Of a stretch of 64,000 nt of DNA, positions 38,285 to 46,865 are shown in pieces. The stretch lies in NCBI RefSeq assembly GCF_900129685.1, contig NZ_FQWM01000004.1, positions 126,501 through 190,500 on the forward strand. The letters run 5' to 3'. The notes under the pieces were generated by a model. That model was not told the DNA's origin, made no database searches, and saw only the letters and a list, made by a program, of their open reading frames with translations. Every line of letters starts with the position of its first letter. Position 1 is the first letter of the stretch. The DNA is from Cognatishimia maritima. GTDB taxonomy: Bacteria; Pseudomonadota; Alphaproteobacteria; Rhodobacterales; Rhodobacteraceae. The position numbers and the translations under genes are program-made.

Positions 38285-38376
38285 CATCTTCTCCCCAATT
38301 GTCTAAGGGGTAGTTCAGATCGACGTCAGGGGCCAGAGCGATTGCAACTGACCTATCGGAACGCTGTCGCACGACC

Positions 38377-38652
38377 TTACCGGCGAATTTCAAACTCCAT
38401 GCTTGGCATCACGGTCGGGATGCGGTGGGTTTGCACATCGCGTACAGAGGCCGCGCCAGGGCCTGACCACATTTCCTCAACCAATTGATGAACCGCTTTC
38501 TTTTCGCCCTCCAAGTGGGCAATGACAGCACCGGAGACATCGTTACGCACCCACCCTTTCAGACCCAGCGCGTCGGCTCGCGATTTGGTCCAATGGCGGT
38601 AGGCGACACCTTGTACATGACCCGTGACGCGGGCTTCGACTGACAGTGGCAT
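38377..38652 (-). CDS. acyP: Acylphosphatase
   Basis: A 91-residue protein with the acylphosphatase signature VTGHVQGVAYRHWTKSRA (phosphate loop and catalytic Arg) and GLKGWVRNDVSGAV (catalytic Asn). It hydrolyses acyl phosphates. GGAGG seven bases before the ATG sets the start at MPLSVEARV. It follows ecm by 65 bp and is probably in the same transcript. Confidence 0.92.
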   Translation of the reverse strand: MPLSVEARVTGHVQGVAYRHWTKSRADALGLKGWVRNDVSGAVIAHLEGEKKAVHQLVEEMWSGPGAASVRDVQTHRIPTVMPSMEFEIRR

Positions 38653-38717
38653 GAGATATCCTCCCTGACCAATTCTGGCAGGGAGGATAGATTCTGGCAA
38701 ATCTTCTTGTTTGGAGC

Positions 38718-40685
38718 CTATTCAGCCGCGACCGGGCTGGGGTCGGCCAGCACGATGATGTCATGCATGATGGTGTTTAGCTCAAAGTCTTTGGGCGTGT
38801 AAACGCGGCTGACGCCCATGGCCAAAAGCCGCTTTGCGTCCTCATCTGGGATAATGCCGCCGACAATGACGGGGGTTTCCGACAGGCCTGCGTCTTTCAT
38901 GCGCTGCACCAGTTCCTCGACCAGCGGGATGTGAGACCCGGACAAGATCGAGAGGCCAACCACATGCGCACTTTCTTCTTGCGCCGTGCGCACGATTTCT
39001 TCGGGTGTCAGGCGGATGCCGTCATAGGTGATGTCCATGCCGCAGTCACGCGCTCGGAACGCGATTTGTTCGGCCCCGTTGGAATGCCCGTCCAGCCCCG
39101 GTTTGCCGATCACGAACTTCAGGCGACGGCCCAATTTGTCGCTGACCATGTCAACCGCGTTGCGCAGATCGTCCAATCCTTCGGTTTTGTTCGAGCGGCT
39201 GCCAGAGACGCCAGTTGGACCGCGATATTCGCCGTGCACCACCCGCATTTGGGCGGCCCATTCGCCTGTGGTGACACCGGCCTTTGCCGCTTTGATCGAG
39301 GCTGGCATAACGTTTGCGCCGGATTTTGCGGCTTCGCGCAGTTCTGTCAGGGCGGCTTCGACGGCGGCTGAATCCCGCGACGCGCGCCAGTCGTTCAGGC
39401 GCGCGACTTGCTCTTGCTCGACTGCTGGATCAACCACCATGATGCCGCCATCGCCGGTCATTAAGGGAGAGACTTCTCCCTGTTGCCATTTGTTGACGCC
39501 GACAACAACAACTTCACCCGCTTCAATGCGGTTCAGGCGGTCTGCATTGGATTCAACCAAACGGCCCTTCATATAGTCAATCGCGCCAATGGCCCCGTTC
39601 ATCGTCTCCAGTGTCGCCAATTCGTGGCGCGCGCCTTCCTTGAGTTCAGCAACCTTGCGATCGACCTCAGGGTTGCCATCAAAAAGATCGTCAAATTCCA
39701 AAAGGTCTGTTTCATAGGCCATGATCTGCTGCATGCGCATGGACCATTGTTGATCCCATGGGCGTGGCAATCCAAGCGCTTCGTTCCAGGCTGGCAGCTG
39801 TACCGCGCGGGCGCGGGCTTTCTTCGATAGCGTCACGGCCAGCATCTCAATTAGGATACGGTAGACGTTGTTTTCCGGCTGCTGTTCCGTCAGGCCCAGA
39901 GAGTTCACCTGAACGCCATACCGGAAACGGCGGAATTTTGGGTCTTCGACGCCATAGCGTTCTTGCAGGATCTCATCCCACAGTTCCACGAAGGCGCGCA
40001 TTTTGCACATTTCTGTGACGAAACGGATACCGGCGTTCACAAAGAAAGAAATGCGCCCGCAAAGCGCGGGAAAATCTTCGGCAGGAACGCGTGGCTTCAA
40101 TTCGTCCAGAACGGCGATGGCCGTGGCCAATGCGAAAGAGAGTTCCTGTTCTGGTGTCGCGCCTGCTTCTTGCAAATGGTAGGAGCAGACGTTCATCGGG
40201 TTCCATTTGGGAACATTGGTGTAGCAGTATTCTGCCACGTCACCGATCATCTTGAGGCTTGGTTTGGGCGGGCAGACATAGGTGCCACGGCTGAGGTATT
40301 CCTTGATCAGGTCGTTTTGGACCGTGCCCTGCAGCTTGGCCACATCCGCGCCCTGTTCCTCGGCAACCGCAATATAAAGCGCTAAAAGCCACGGGGCTGT
40401 CGCATTGATCGTCATCGATGTGTTCATCTGTTCAAGCGGGATATCGTCAAACAGCGTGCGCATATCCCCCAAGTGGCAGACCGGAACCCCAACTTTGCCG
40501 ACCTCACCACGGGCCAGAACATGGTCGCTGTCATAGCCGGTTTGCGTGGGCAGGTCGAAGGCCACTGACAGGCCTGTCTGACCTTTCGCAAGGTTCGCGC
40601 GATACAAAGCGTTTGATGCCTTGGCGGTGGAGTGCCCGGCATAGGTTCGGATCAGCCAGGGGCGGTCTTTCTGCACTTGCGACAT
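38718..40685 (-). CDS. ecm: Ethylmalonyl-CoA mutase (adenosylcobalamin)
   Basis: A 655-residue B12 mutase that converts (2R)-ethylmalonyl-CoA to methylsuccinyl-CoA. The substrate barrel begins RPWLIRTYAGHSTAKASNAL. The C-terminal cobalamin domain carries KPGLDGHSNGAEQIA, the DxHxxG His ligand, with GLSILSGSH and GGIIPDEDA. Both parts are in one chain, as in Ecm and unlike two-subunit methylmalonyl-CoA mutases. It is divergent from ccr, which makes its substrate, over 393 bp. No cobalamin riboswitch is visible upstream. Confidence 0.95.
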   Translation of the reverse strand: MSQVQKDRPWLIRTYAGHSTAKASNALYRANLAKGQTGLSVAFDLPTQTGYDSDHVLARGEVGKVGVPVCHLGDMRTLFDDIPLEQMNTSMTINATAPWLLALYIAVAEEQGADVAKLQGTVQNDLIKEYLSRGTYVCPPKPSLKMIGDVAEYCYTNVPKWNPMNVCSYHLQEAGATPEQELSFALATAIAVLDELKPRVPAEDFPALCGRISFFVNAGIRFVTEMCKMRAFVELWDEILQERYGVEDPKFRRFRYGVQVNSLGLTEQQPENNVYRILIEMLAVTLSKKARARAVQLPAWNEALGLPRPWDQQWSMRMQQIMAYETDLLEFDDLFDGNPEVDRKVAELKEGARHELATLETMNGAIGAIDYMKGRLVESNADRLNRIEAGEVVVVGVNKWQQGEVSPLMTGDGGIMVVDPAVEQEQVARLNDWRASRDSAAVEAALTELREAAKSGANVMPASIKAAKAGVTTGEWAAQMRVVHGEYRGPTGVSGSRSNKTEGLDDLRNAVDMVSDKLGRRLKFVIGKPGLDGHSNGAEQIAFRARDCGMDITYDGIRLTPEEIVRTAQEESAHVVGLSILSGSHIPLVEELVQRMKDAGLSETPVIVGGIIPDEDAKRLLAMGVSRVYTPKDFELNTIMHDIIVLADPSPVAAE

Positions 40686-41078
40686 TCTTGGACCTCTCTC
40701 GGTGGCTCGGTAATAATATTTCGAAAGGTCGTAATTACGCGGAATTTTTCGCAGTTGTCAATTCGCCGCATCGCGGCAAATTCACGGAAAATGACCAAAA
40801 ATTACAGAGAACGCGTTCCCTGCATCGCCAAACTGACACGCCAGTGACAGACGTTTTAGCGTGTATTCCAGCCTAAGTTCATATTAAGCCATTGAAAATA
40901 ATAAATAAAGTAGGGATGCAGTAGGCAAAAGGCAATGTGACGCCACGTTTCTGCAGTTGCAGGGTTATAAAATTTCACGAATGGCCGGGAAAGTGTTGCA
41001 ATGTTTCGCGCAAGAATCTATCTAAAGCCCAGAAGCGCGATTCTGCATCGCGGCGAAACCAACAGTCAGGAGGCGAAA
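40686..41078. other. Divergent ecm/ccr intergenic control region
   Basis: A 393-bp region between two divergent pathway genes with no supported ORF. It is AT-rich in the middle (AAAATAATAAATAAAG near 40895-40910). It holds the inverted repeat 40760-40782 near ecm and a weak TTGC-N10-GCAA at 40996-41013 near ccr. AGGAGG five bases before 41079 is the ccr ribosome-binding site. Both promoters must lie here. Confidence 0.7.
40760..40782. promoter_or_regulatory. Inverted repeat in the ecm promoter region
   Basis: AATTCGCCGC-ATC-GCGGCAAATT: ten-base arms with one wobble mismatch, 75 bp before the ecm start. The outer part AATTTGCCGC resembles an extended TTTGC/GCAAA half-site, so a regulator of the ethylmalonyl-CoA pathway could bind here. 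It has no T run and is not a terminator. Confidence 0.5.
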
Positions 41079-42362
41079 ATGGCTCTGGATTCAGAAAACG
41101 GCATCTTCACCTACGAAGCGCCAGAAAAAGATCTGTACGAACTGGGGGAAATTCCTCCCATGGGCTATGTCCCAAAGAAAATGTACGCGTGGACCATCCG
41201 CCGCGAGCGCCACGGAGAGCCTGACAAGTCCTTCAAAGTTGAGGTCGTGGACGTGCCGACACTGGATGCCCATGAGGTTCTGGTACTCGTGATGGCGGCA
41301 GGCGTAAACTATAACGGCGTTTGGGCGGGCCTCGGCAAGCCGATCTCTCCGTTTGATGGACACGGCGCGGACTATCACATCGCGGGCTCCGATGCCTCCG
41401 GCATCGTTTGGGCTGTGGGTGAGAAAGTGAAGAACTGGAAAGTGGGCGACGAGGTTGTCATCCACTGTAACCAAGACGATGGCGACGACGAAGAGTGCAA
41501 CGGCGGCGATCCGATGTTTTCCAACAGCCAGCGGATCTGGGGGTATGAAACACCTGACGGCTCTTTTGCTCAGTTCACCAACGTTCAGGCGCAACAGCTG
41601 CTGCGTCGTCCGACCCACCAGACTTGGGAAGAAAGCGCCTGCTATACGCTGACACTGGCAACGGCATACCGCATGCTGTTTGGTCACCCTCCACACGATC
41701 TAAAACCGGGTATGAACGTACTGGTTTGGGGCGCGTCTGGCGGTCTGGGCACCTATGCAATCCAGTTGATCCGCGCGGCAGGGGCAAATGCCATTGGTGT
41801 GATCTCTGACGAAAGCAAACGCGACTTTGTTATGTCTCTGGGCGCGAAAGGCGTGATCAACCGCAAGGATTTCACTTGCTGGGGTCAACTGCCAACCGTG
41901 AACACGCCGGAATATAACGCGTGGTTCAAAGAAGCGCGCCGTTTTGGCAAGGCGATCTGGGACATCACCGGCAAGGGCAACAACGTGGATATTGTGTTTG
42001 AACACCCGGGTGAAAGCACGTTCCCTGTATCCAACCTTGTATGTAAAAAAGGTGGCATGGTTGTGATCTGCGCCGGTACCACCGGCTACAATCTGACCTT
42101 TGACGTGCGCTATACATGGATGCACCAGAAGCGTCTGCAGGGTTCACACTTTGCGCACTTGAAACAGGCGGCAGCGGCGAACCAGATGATGATCGAGCGC
42201 CGGATTGAACCTTTCCTGTCGGAAACCTTCCCATGGGATGAAATTCCAGAAGCGCACATGAAAATGTTCCGCAACGAGCACAAGCCCGGCAACATGTCGG
42301 TGCTGGTTCAGGCCCCCAAAACCGGGCTGCGTACCTTGCAAGAGGTTCTCGACGCAGGCTAA
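41079..42362 (+). CDS. ccr: Crotonyl-CoA carboxylase/reductase
   Basis: A 427-residue zinc-less MDR enzyme that reductively carboxylates crotonyl-CoA to ethylmalonyl-CoA, the committing step of the ethylmalonyl-CoA pathway. Visible are GEIPPMGYVPKKMYAWTIRR, the NADPH-binding VLVWGASGGLGTYAIQL, VFEHPGESTFPVS, and the C-terminal HFAHLKQAAAAN, where a CO2-binding His is expected. AGGAGG five bases upstream fixes the ATG; an upstream in-frame ATG at 41001 lies in the leader. Divergent from ecm. Confidence 0.96.
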   Translation: MALDSENGIFTYEAPEKDLYELGEIPPMGYVPKKMYAWTIRRERHGEPDKSFKVEVVDVPTLDAHEVLVLVMAAGVNYNGVWAGLGKPISPFDGHGADYHIAGSDASGIVWAVGEKVKNWKVGDEVVIHCNQDDGDDEECNGGDPMFSNSQRIWGYETPDGSFAQFTNVQAQQLLRRPTHQTWEESACYTLTLATAYRMLFGHPPHDLKPGMNVLVWGASGGLGTYAIQLIRAAGANAIGVISDESKRDFVMSLGAKGVINRKDFTCWGQLPTVNTPEYNAWFKEARRFGKAIWDITGKGNNVDIVFEHPGESTFPVSNLVCKKGGMVVICAGTTGYNLTFDVRYTWMHQKRLQGSHFAHLKQAAAANQMMIERRIEPFLSETFPWDEIPEAHMKMFRNEHKPGNMSVLVQAPKTGLRTLQEVLDAG

Positions 42363-42392
42363 CGCCGCCTCTGATATCTATCAAAACTCAAG

Positions 42393-42424
42393 CCGCCAAC
42401 GTGATCCTTCGCGTTGGCGGTTTA
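42393..42424 (+). terminator. Terminator after ccr
   Basis: A perfect nine-base stem (CCGCCAACG / CGTTGGCGG) around a ten-base loop, followed by TTTA, 30 bp after the ccr stop. Confidence 0.75.
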
Positions 42425-42546
42425 CGTTTGTGAAACGGTTTGCCTGCTATGCACAGCAATAAGGGGTCTGGTATCGCTGAGCTGGGTGTTGCCTTGCCCC
42501 ATAGGCGCGCAGAGCCGTGCCAGTTCGGACCGTGTCGGGGGCAGGT

Positions 42547-42735
42547 ATGAAATATGAGTGGATTCTGGATGTGATTGCCGATCTGAAATCCTTTGCTGCC
42601 GTCAGCGATCTGCCCCGGCTGGCTGCAGAATTGGAAGAGGTACACCTGATTGCAGCGATGGAAATTGCGCAACGGTTGGCGCAAGAGGAAACACCTCAAA
42701 GTGCTGCGAATCCTGCGCAGCGGCCTCACTCGTAA
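42547..42735 (+). CDS. Small hypothetical protein, 62 aa, upstream of helicase
   Basis: A 62-residue, mostly helical acidic protein starting MKYEWILDVIADLKSFAAVS. GGGGGCAGG precedes the ATG. The C-terminal EETPQSAANPAQRPHS tail is unstructured. It lies 43 bp before the RecD-like helicase gene, in the same direction. I do not recognise the family. Confidence 0.6.
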   Translation: MKYEWILDVIADLKSFAAVSDLPRLAAELEEVHLIAAMEIAQRLAQEETPQSAANPAQRPHS

Positions 42736-42778
42736 TCCGGCGCTGGTGCTTTGCTGATCCCGCCTGTAGGGTCCGCCC

Positions 42779-44302
42779 ATGACGACTGCGGTGGTGACAT
42801 TTTCCAACGATCAGGCTGAGGCCTTTGACCAGATTGCCGAGATCCTAAAGGACTCCGGCGTCGATCTGGAGGACAGCCTGTTATTGCCGCCCAAAAATGG
42901 CAAAACCGCCGTTGCCGCCGTGCTGGGCAAAGCGGGATCGGGCAAGACGTTGCTTTTGTCGGAACTGGTTAAAGCCCTGCGAGAGGCGGGAATTTCCATT
43001 GTGTCCGGCGACTATGAGGGCAAAAAAGCCTTAGATCGTAGAACTTTGGCAATTTTGGCGCCGACCAACAAAGCAGCCAGTGTTCTGCGTATGCGCGGCG
43101 TGCCGGCAACCACCATCCACCGCATCCTTTACAGCCCAGTCTATGACCCGGAATACGAAAAGATCGCCGAATGGCTGGCGGAGAACGGTGAAAAGCCAGA
43201 GATCGAAGGGCTAACCGCCGAGGCGCTAGAGCGCGCCCATGCGTTTTATCAGCTTCACAAATCAATCCCCGGTGCCTTGGCCGCCGCTGGCCTGCGTGGA
43301 TCGGATTTCATCACCGGATGGAAACGCCGGGATGAGCCGCTTGATATCGGCTTTGTCGACGAAAGCTCGATGTTGGATGATCGTCAGTTCGATGATCTGC
43401 GCGAAATCTTCTCTACCCTTGTCGTGTTTGGTGACCCGGCGCAGCTGGCGCCGGTCAACCAGTCGGGATCGATGGTCTTTGATAAGCTTCCCGAGGAGGC
43501 AAAATTCACGCTGAGCCGCATCCACCGGCAAGAGGCGGACAACCCGATCCTTGATCTGGCTCATGCGTTGTCGGACCCGCAACTGGGGTTTGAGGATTTC
43601 GAGCGTATGATCGAAGACAAAGCCCGGCAGGACGATCGTGTGGTCTGGTCGCAGCGAGTGGAGGTCGACTTGATGGCGCGCTCACCCGTACTGGTTTGGC
43701 GCAATAATACCCGGATCAGGCTGATCAACGCCTTTCGCCAGGTGCACGGCGCGCCCGAGGATGACCTGTTGGAAGGCGAACCCCTGATCTGCGACGGGAT
43801 TGAATTGCCGATGAAGCACCGTAAAAAGCGCCTCGACCTTGAGGCGCGCGGGCTGATCAAAGGTGCACAGGTGATTTACCTTGGTCCCGGGCGCAAACCC
43901 GGCTTTTCGCGCTTGCATGTCATGGGGGCCGAAGACCCGCAGGTCTCTGCCGCGTCAATTGTGAAAATTGAAAAGCCCGACGAAGAAGAACCCTTTATCC
44001 CTTACGCTGCGCGCATGGGAGCGGCCTTTCTGCATGGGGCAGCGGTGACCATCCACAAGGCGCAGGGCAGTCAATGGGAGAACGTGCAGGTTTTCGCGCC
44101 GGACTTGTTTGTTGCCGCGCGCATGGGGCGGGTTGAAGCAGGGCAACCCTTGTGGAAAAGATTGGCTTATGTTGCCATCACTCGGGCACAGGAACGCCTT
44201 TTTTGGGTTGTAAACAACCGATTGGCGCGGCCTACAGGGCCGCTGAGAACCGATGATTTGAGGGTTGCACCGGCACCCCTGACTTTGAAGGAGCAGATAT
44301 GA
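42779..44302 (+). CDS. ATP-dependent RecD-like (SF1B) DNA helicase
   Basis: A 507-residue superfamily 1 helicase. Motif I is GKAGSGKT (residues 50-57), motif II GFVDESSML, motif III FGDPAQLAPV, motif V TIHKAQGSQW and motif VI YVAITRAQERLFW. Size and motifs fit RecD2/Dda-like single-chain helicases without the RecB/RecC partners. Its stop overlaps the SDR start by four bases. No nuclease domain or defence gene is adjacent, so a housekeeping repair role is more likely than a defence role. Confidence 0.9.
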   Translation: MTTAVVTFSNDQAEAFDQIAEILKDSGVDLEDSLLLPPKNGKTAVAAVLGKAGSGKTLLLSELVKALREAGISIVSGDYEGKKALDRRTLAILAPTNKAASVLRMRGVPATTIHRILYSPVYDPEYEKIAEWLAENGEKPEIEGLTAEALERAHAFYQLHKSIPGALAAAGLRGSDFITGWKRRDEPLDIGFVDESSMLDDRQFDDLREIFSTLVVFGDPAQLAPVNQSGSMVFDKLPEEAKFTLSRIHRQEADNPILDLAHALSDPQLGFEDFERMIEDKARQDDRVVWSQRVEVDLMARSPVLVWRNNTRIRLINAFRQVHGAPEDDLLEGEPLICDGIELPMKHRKKRLDLEARGLIKGAQVIYLGPGRKPGFSRLHVMGAEDPQVSAASIVKIEKPDEEEPFIPYAARMGAAFLHGAAVTIHKAQGSQWENVQVFAPDLFVAARMGRVEAGQPLWKRLAYVAITRAQERLFWVVNNRLARPTGPLRTDDLRVAPAPLTLKEQI

Positions 44303-45033
44303 AAAGCATTATCGTGACCGGCGCAAGCTCTGGTATTGGACGCGCAACAGCCGAGGCTTTTCTGGAACAGGGGCACAAAGTCGGCCTGATTGCGCGACGC
44401 GGGGATCGGCTGGCAGAGATTGCGGTCAAACATAAGGACGCGGTGGTATTGCCGGTGGACGTGACCGACGAAGGCGCGATGCAGGCCGCGTTTGACAAGT
44501 TTCTCGATCTGACCGGGCGGTTGGATGTGCTGTTTAACAACGCCGGTAGCTTTGGTCCGGCTGCTGCGATTGATCGGGTGGAGCTTGACGACTTTGATAA
44601 CGTCCTGAACGTGAACGTGCGTGGCATGTTCATCGCGGCGCAATTGGCGTTTCGGCAGATGAAAGACCAAGACCCACGCGGTGGGCGGATCATCAACAAT
44701 GGCTCCTTGTCAGCCCACAGCCCGCGGCCGGACTCTGTTTGCTATACCGTCAGCAAACACGCCATCACCGGCCTGACGCGTAGCCTGATGTTGGATGGGC
44801 GTGATTTTGACATCGCCTGTGGTCAAATTGACATCGGCAATGCGCGCACGAATATGGTGGAAGATTTGAACGCGCGCTTCAAAGCCGAAGACCCACGTTC
44901 ACGCGGCTTGGCTACGATGGATGTCAAGGACGCGGCGCGGTCCGTCTTGCATATGGCAGACCTGCCGCTAGAAGCCAATGTGCCGTTTATGACGGTGATG
45001 GCGAACCAGATGCCTTATGCCGGGCGTGGATAG
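44299..45033 (+). CDS. Short-chain dehydrogenase/reductase
   Basis: A 244-residue SDR with the cofactor motif TGASSGIGRATAE (residues 6-18), NNAG at about 88-91, and the catalytic Ser and Tyr-x3-Lys in NNGSLSAHSPRPDSVCYTVSK (Ser at about 138, Tyr at about 150, Lys at about 154). It is translationally coupled to the helicase gene (ATGA) and convergent with the TIGR02186 gene. Substrate unknown. Confidence 0.9.
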   Translation: MKSIIVTGASSGIGRATAEAFLEQGHKVGLIARRGDRLAEIAVKHKDAVVLPVDVTDEGAMQAAFDKFLDLTGRLDVLFNNAGSFGPAAAIDRVELDDFDNVLNVNVRGMFIAAQLAFRQMKDQDPRGGRIINNGSLSAHSPRPDSVCYTVSKHAITGLTRSLMLDGRDFDIACGQIDIGNARTNMVEDLNARFKAEDPRSRGLATMDVKDAARSVLHMADLPLEANVPFMTVMANQMPYAGRG

Positions 45034-45086
45034 AAGCAGGCCAAACGGGCTGCTGCTTATTTGATCTGATATTGATGGCGCAAAGG

Positions 45087-45860
45087 TTACCCGCGTTGGC
45101 GCACAAAGCGGAAGAACGCAGAGGCGGCCCAGCCCGAAATGATGGCAATCGCAAGCGACAAGAGCCCATAAATCAATGGCTGTTGGCGCGACAGATTGAA
45201 GAGCCAGCGTTCCAACCCAACCTTACGGACGTCAATGGTGGTCGAGAAACTTGAAATGACTTTGCCACCACGTGTTAGCAGAACGCGGGTTTCATAATCG
45301 CCTTCGGTCAGGTTCGCTGGCATCGCGATTGAGGTTCTAAACAAGGTCTGCTCTGACACTTTCACAGCTTCTTCTTGCAGAGAATACAGCCCATTGTCGG
45401 TGCGGATGCGGGCGACGGCTTTGGCGAACTCTTGCGCGTCGGCCTTGTCAAACCGGGCACCGATGGAGTTGATTGCATTGTCGATCGACACGCGATTCAG
45501 GATGTCTTCCTCGAGACTGATCGTCTTGCGCAGGGGTGCGCTGGTGGCCACAGCGTAGAAGCTTGGCGCGCCATCGATGGTCACGCTGTCGGTGTTGACC
45601 CAGATGCCAAAGCGTTTCTCTTTGCGGCGCACTGTGATTGGGCCCAAAGGTCCAGATACGGTGACAACCACTTCCAAAGGGTCCCCCTCGGGGATGGCAT
45701 CCTCCCGTTTGACCGCGCCAAAAACAAGGATTTCAGAACCGTCGAAGTTCGCCGTGATCGCCACGCGGTTTTGGCTGAGGCCGAGGACGACTTCTTCTTT
45801 GGCTGCCGCCGCCAAGGGGAGCATCAGGCAGACCGCAGCCGCAAGGAAATTGCGCAGCAT
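45087..45860 (-). CDS. TIGR02186 family membrane-anchored periplasmic protein
   Basis: A 257-residue protein with a signal peptide (MLRNFLAAAVCLMLPLAAAA), a periplasmic domain of about 200 residues (KEEVVLGLSQNRVAITANFD onward) and one C-terminal membrane helix (PLIYGLLSLAIAIISGWAAS). It matches TIGR02186, an alphaproteobacterial family usually encoded next to a TauE/SafE permease. Here it starts one base after the permease stop on the same strand. A joint transport role is likely; the substrate is unknown. Confidence 0.88.
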   Translation of the reverse strand: MLRNFLAAAVCLMLPLAAAAKEEVVLGLSQNRVAITANFDGSEILVFGAVKREDAIPEGDPLEVVVTVSGPLGPITVRRKEKRFGIWVNTDSVTIDGAPSFYAVATSAPLRKTISLEEDILNRVSIDNAINSIGARFDKADAQEFAKAVARIRTDNGLYSLQEEAVKVSEQTLFRTSIAMPANLTEGDYETRVLLTRGGKVISSFSTTIDVRKVGLERWLFNLSRQQPLIYGLLSLAIAIISGWAASAFFRFVRQRG

Positions 45861-45861
45861 C

Positions 45862-46779
45862 TTAATGCCCTCCGGCCGCGCCAAGCGAGTACAGCTCACT
45901 TGGCATGAAAAGCAGGTCCAGCGCCAGTTTTAGGCAGACCGCAATAACCATCAGCGCAAGCAGGATGCGCAGCTGTTCTGCTTTCAGCTTTGCACCAATC
46001 ACCGCGCCGAATTGCGCGCCGATCACGCCACCCACCAACAGCAGAACGGCCAGCGCCATATCCACAGTGTAGTTGGTGGTTGCGTGCAGCAAGGTGGTGA
46101 AGGCGGTCACAAAGATGATCTGAAACAGGGAAGTCCCAACCACAACTTTGGTTGGCATGCCCAGCAGGTAGATCATTGCTGGCACCATAATAAAGCCGCC
46201 GCCAACGCCCATGATCGCGGAAAGGATGCCGACGAACACACCCACGATGACGGGAGGGATCACAGAGATATAAAGGCCAGACACACGGAAGCGCATTTTG
46301 AAGGGCAGGCCGTGAATCCAATTGTGTTTCTTGCGTTTGATCGGGCCTGTGTTCTTACGCGATTTTCGGATCGCATTCAGGCTTTCGACAAACATCAAGC
46401 TGCCGATGATACCCAAAAATACCACGTAGCAGAGTTTCACGAGCAGATCGACTTGGCCGAGTGATTTCAGATAGTTGAAGATCACCACACCCAAGGCAGC
46501 CCCGGTCAGGCCGCCGACCAGCAACACCGTGCCCATCCTGAGGTCCACCGTGCGCCTTTTGAAATGCGCCAATACGCCGGAAAACGACGATGCCACAATT
46601 TGGTTCGCCTCGGTCGCAACCGCCACAGCAGGCGGGATGCCGATGAAAAACAAGAGCGGCGTCATAAGGAAGCCGCCGCCAACGCCGAACATGCCAGAGA
46701 GCACGCCCACAAGGCCGCCTAGGCCAAGCAGGAGAAAAGCGTTTACGGAAACTTCAGCGATGGGAAGGTATATCTGCAT
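45862..46779 (-). CDS. TauE/SafE-family permease paired with TIGR02186 protein
   Basis: A 305-residue membrane protein with two similar halves: GVLSGMFGVGGGFLMTPLLF near the N-terminus and GILSAIMGVGGGFIMVPAMI in the second half, the repeated GVGGGF signature. About eight helices. Such permeases export sulfite or other oxyanions. It is the first gene of a two-gene unit with TIGR02186. Confidence 0.9.
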   Translation of the reverse strand: MQIYLPIAEVSVNAFLLLGLGGLVGVLSGMFGVGGGFLMTPLLFFIGIPPAVAVATEANQIVASSFSGVLAHFKRRTVDLRMGTVLLVGGLTGAALGVVIFNYLKSLGQVDLLVKLCYVVFLGIIGSLMFVESLNAIRKSRKNTGPIKRKKHNWIHGLPFKMRFRVSGLYISVIPPVIVGVFVGILSAIMGVGGGFIMVPAMIYLLGMPTKVVVGTSLFQIIFVTAFTTLLHATTNYTVDMALAVLLLVGGVIGAQFGAVIGAKLKAEQLRILLALMVIAVCLKLALDLLFMPSELYSLGAAGGH

Positions 46780-46812
46780 GGCGACACATAGCGCCTGAGT
46801 TTTTCAAAAAGC

Positions 46813-46843
46813 AACCGGGCTGCGTCATTTTGCCAGCCCGGTT
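46813..46843 (-). terminator. Terminator after the BMP transporter operon
   Basis: A ten-base stem (AACCGGGCTG / CAGCCCGGTT) around CGTCATTTTGC. On the minus strand it is followed by GCTTTTTG, 22 bp after the permease stop. Confidence 0.85.
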
Positions 46844-46865
46844 TGCATGTTTTTTGAAACTGGAC

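Noticed and set aside
40996-41013. TTGC-N10-GCAA as an operator for ccr
   Set aside because: Four-base arms at this distance are expected by chance in this composition; mentioned only as part of the region.
40686-41078. Cobalamin riboswitch before ecm
   Set aside because: No B12-box-like sequence or multi-helix layout could be seen.
42779-44302. Anti-phage defence helicase
   Set aside because: All motifs are those of an ordinary RecD-like helicase and no nuclease, methylase or toxin gene is next to it.
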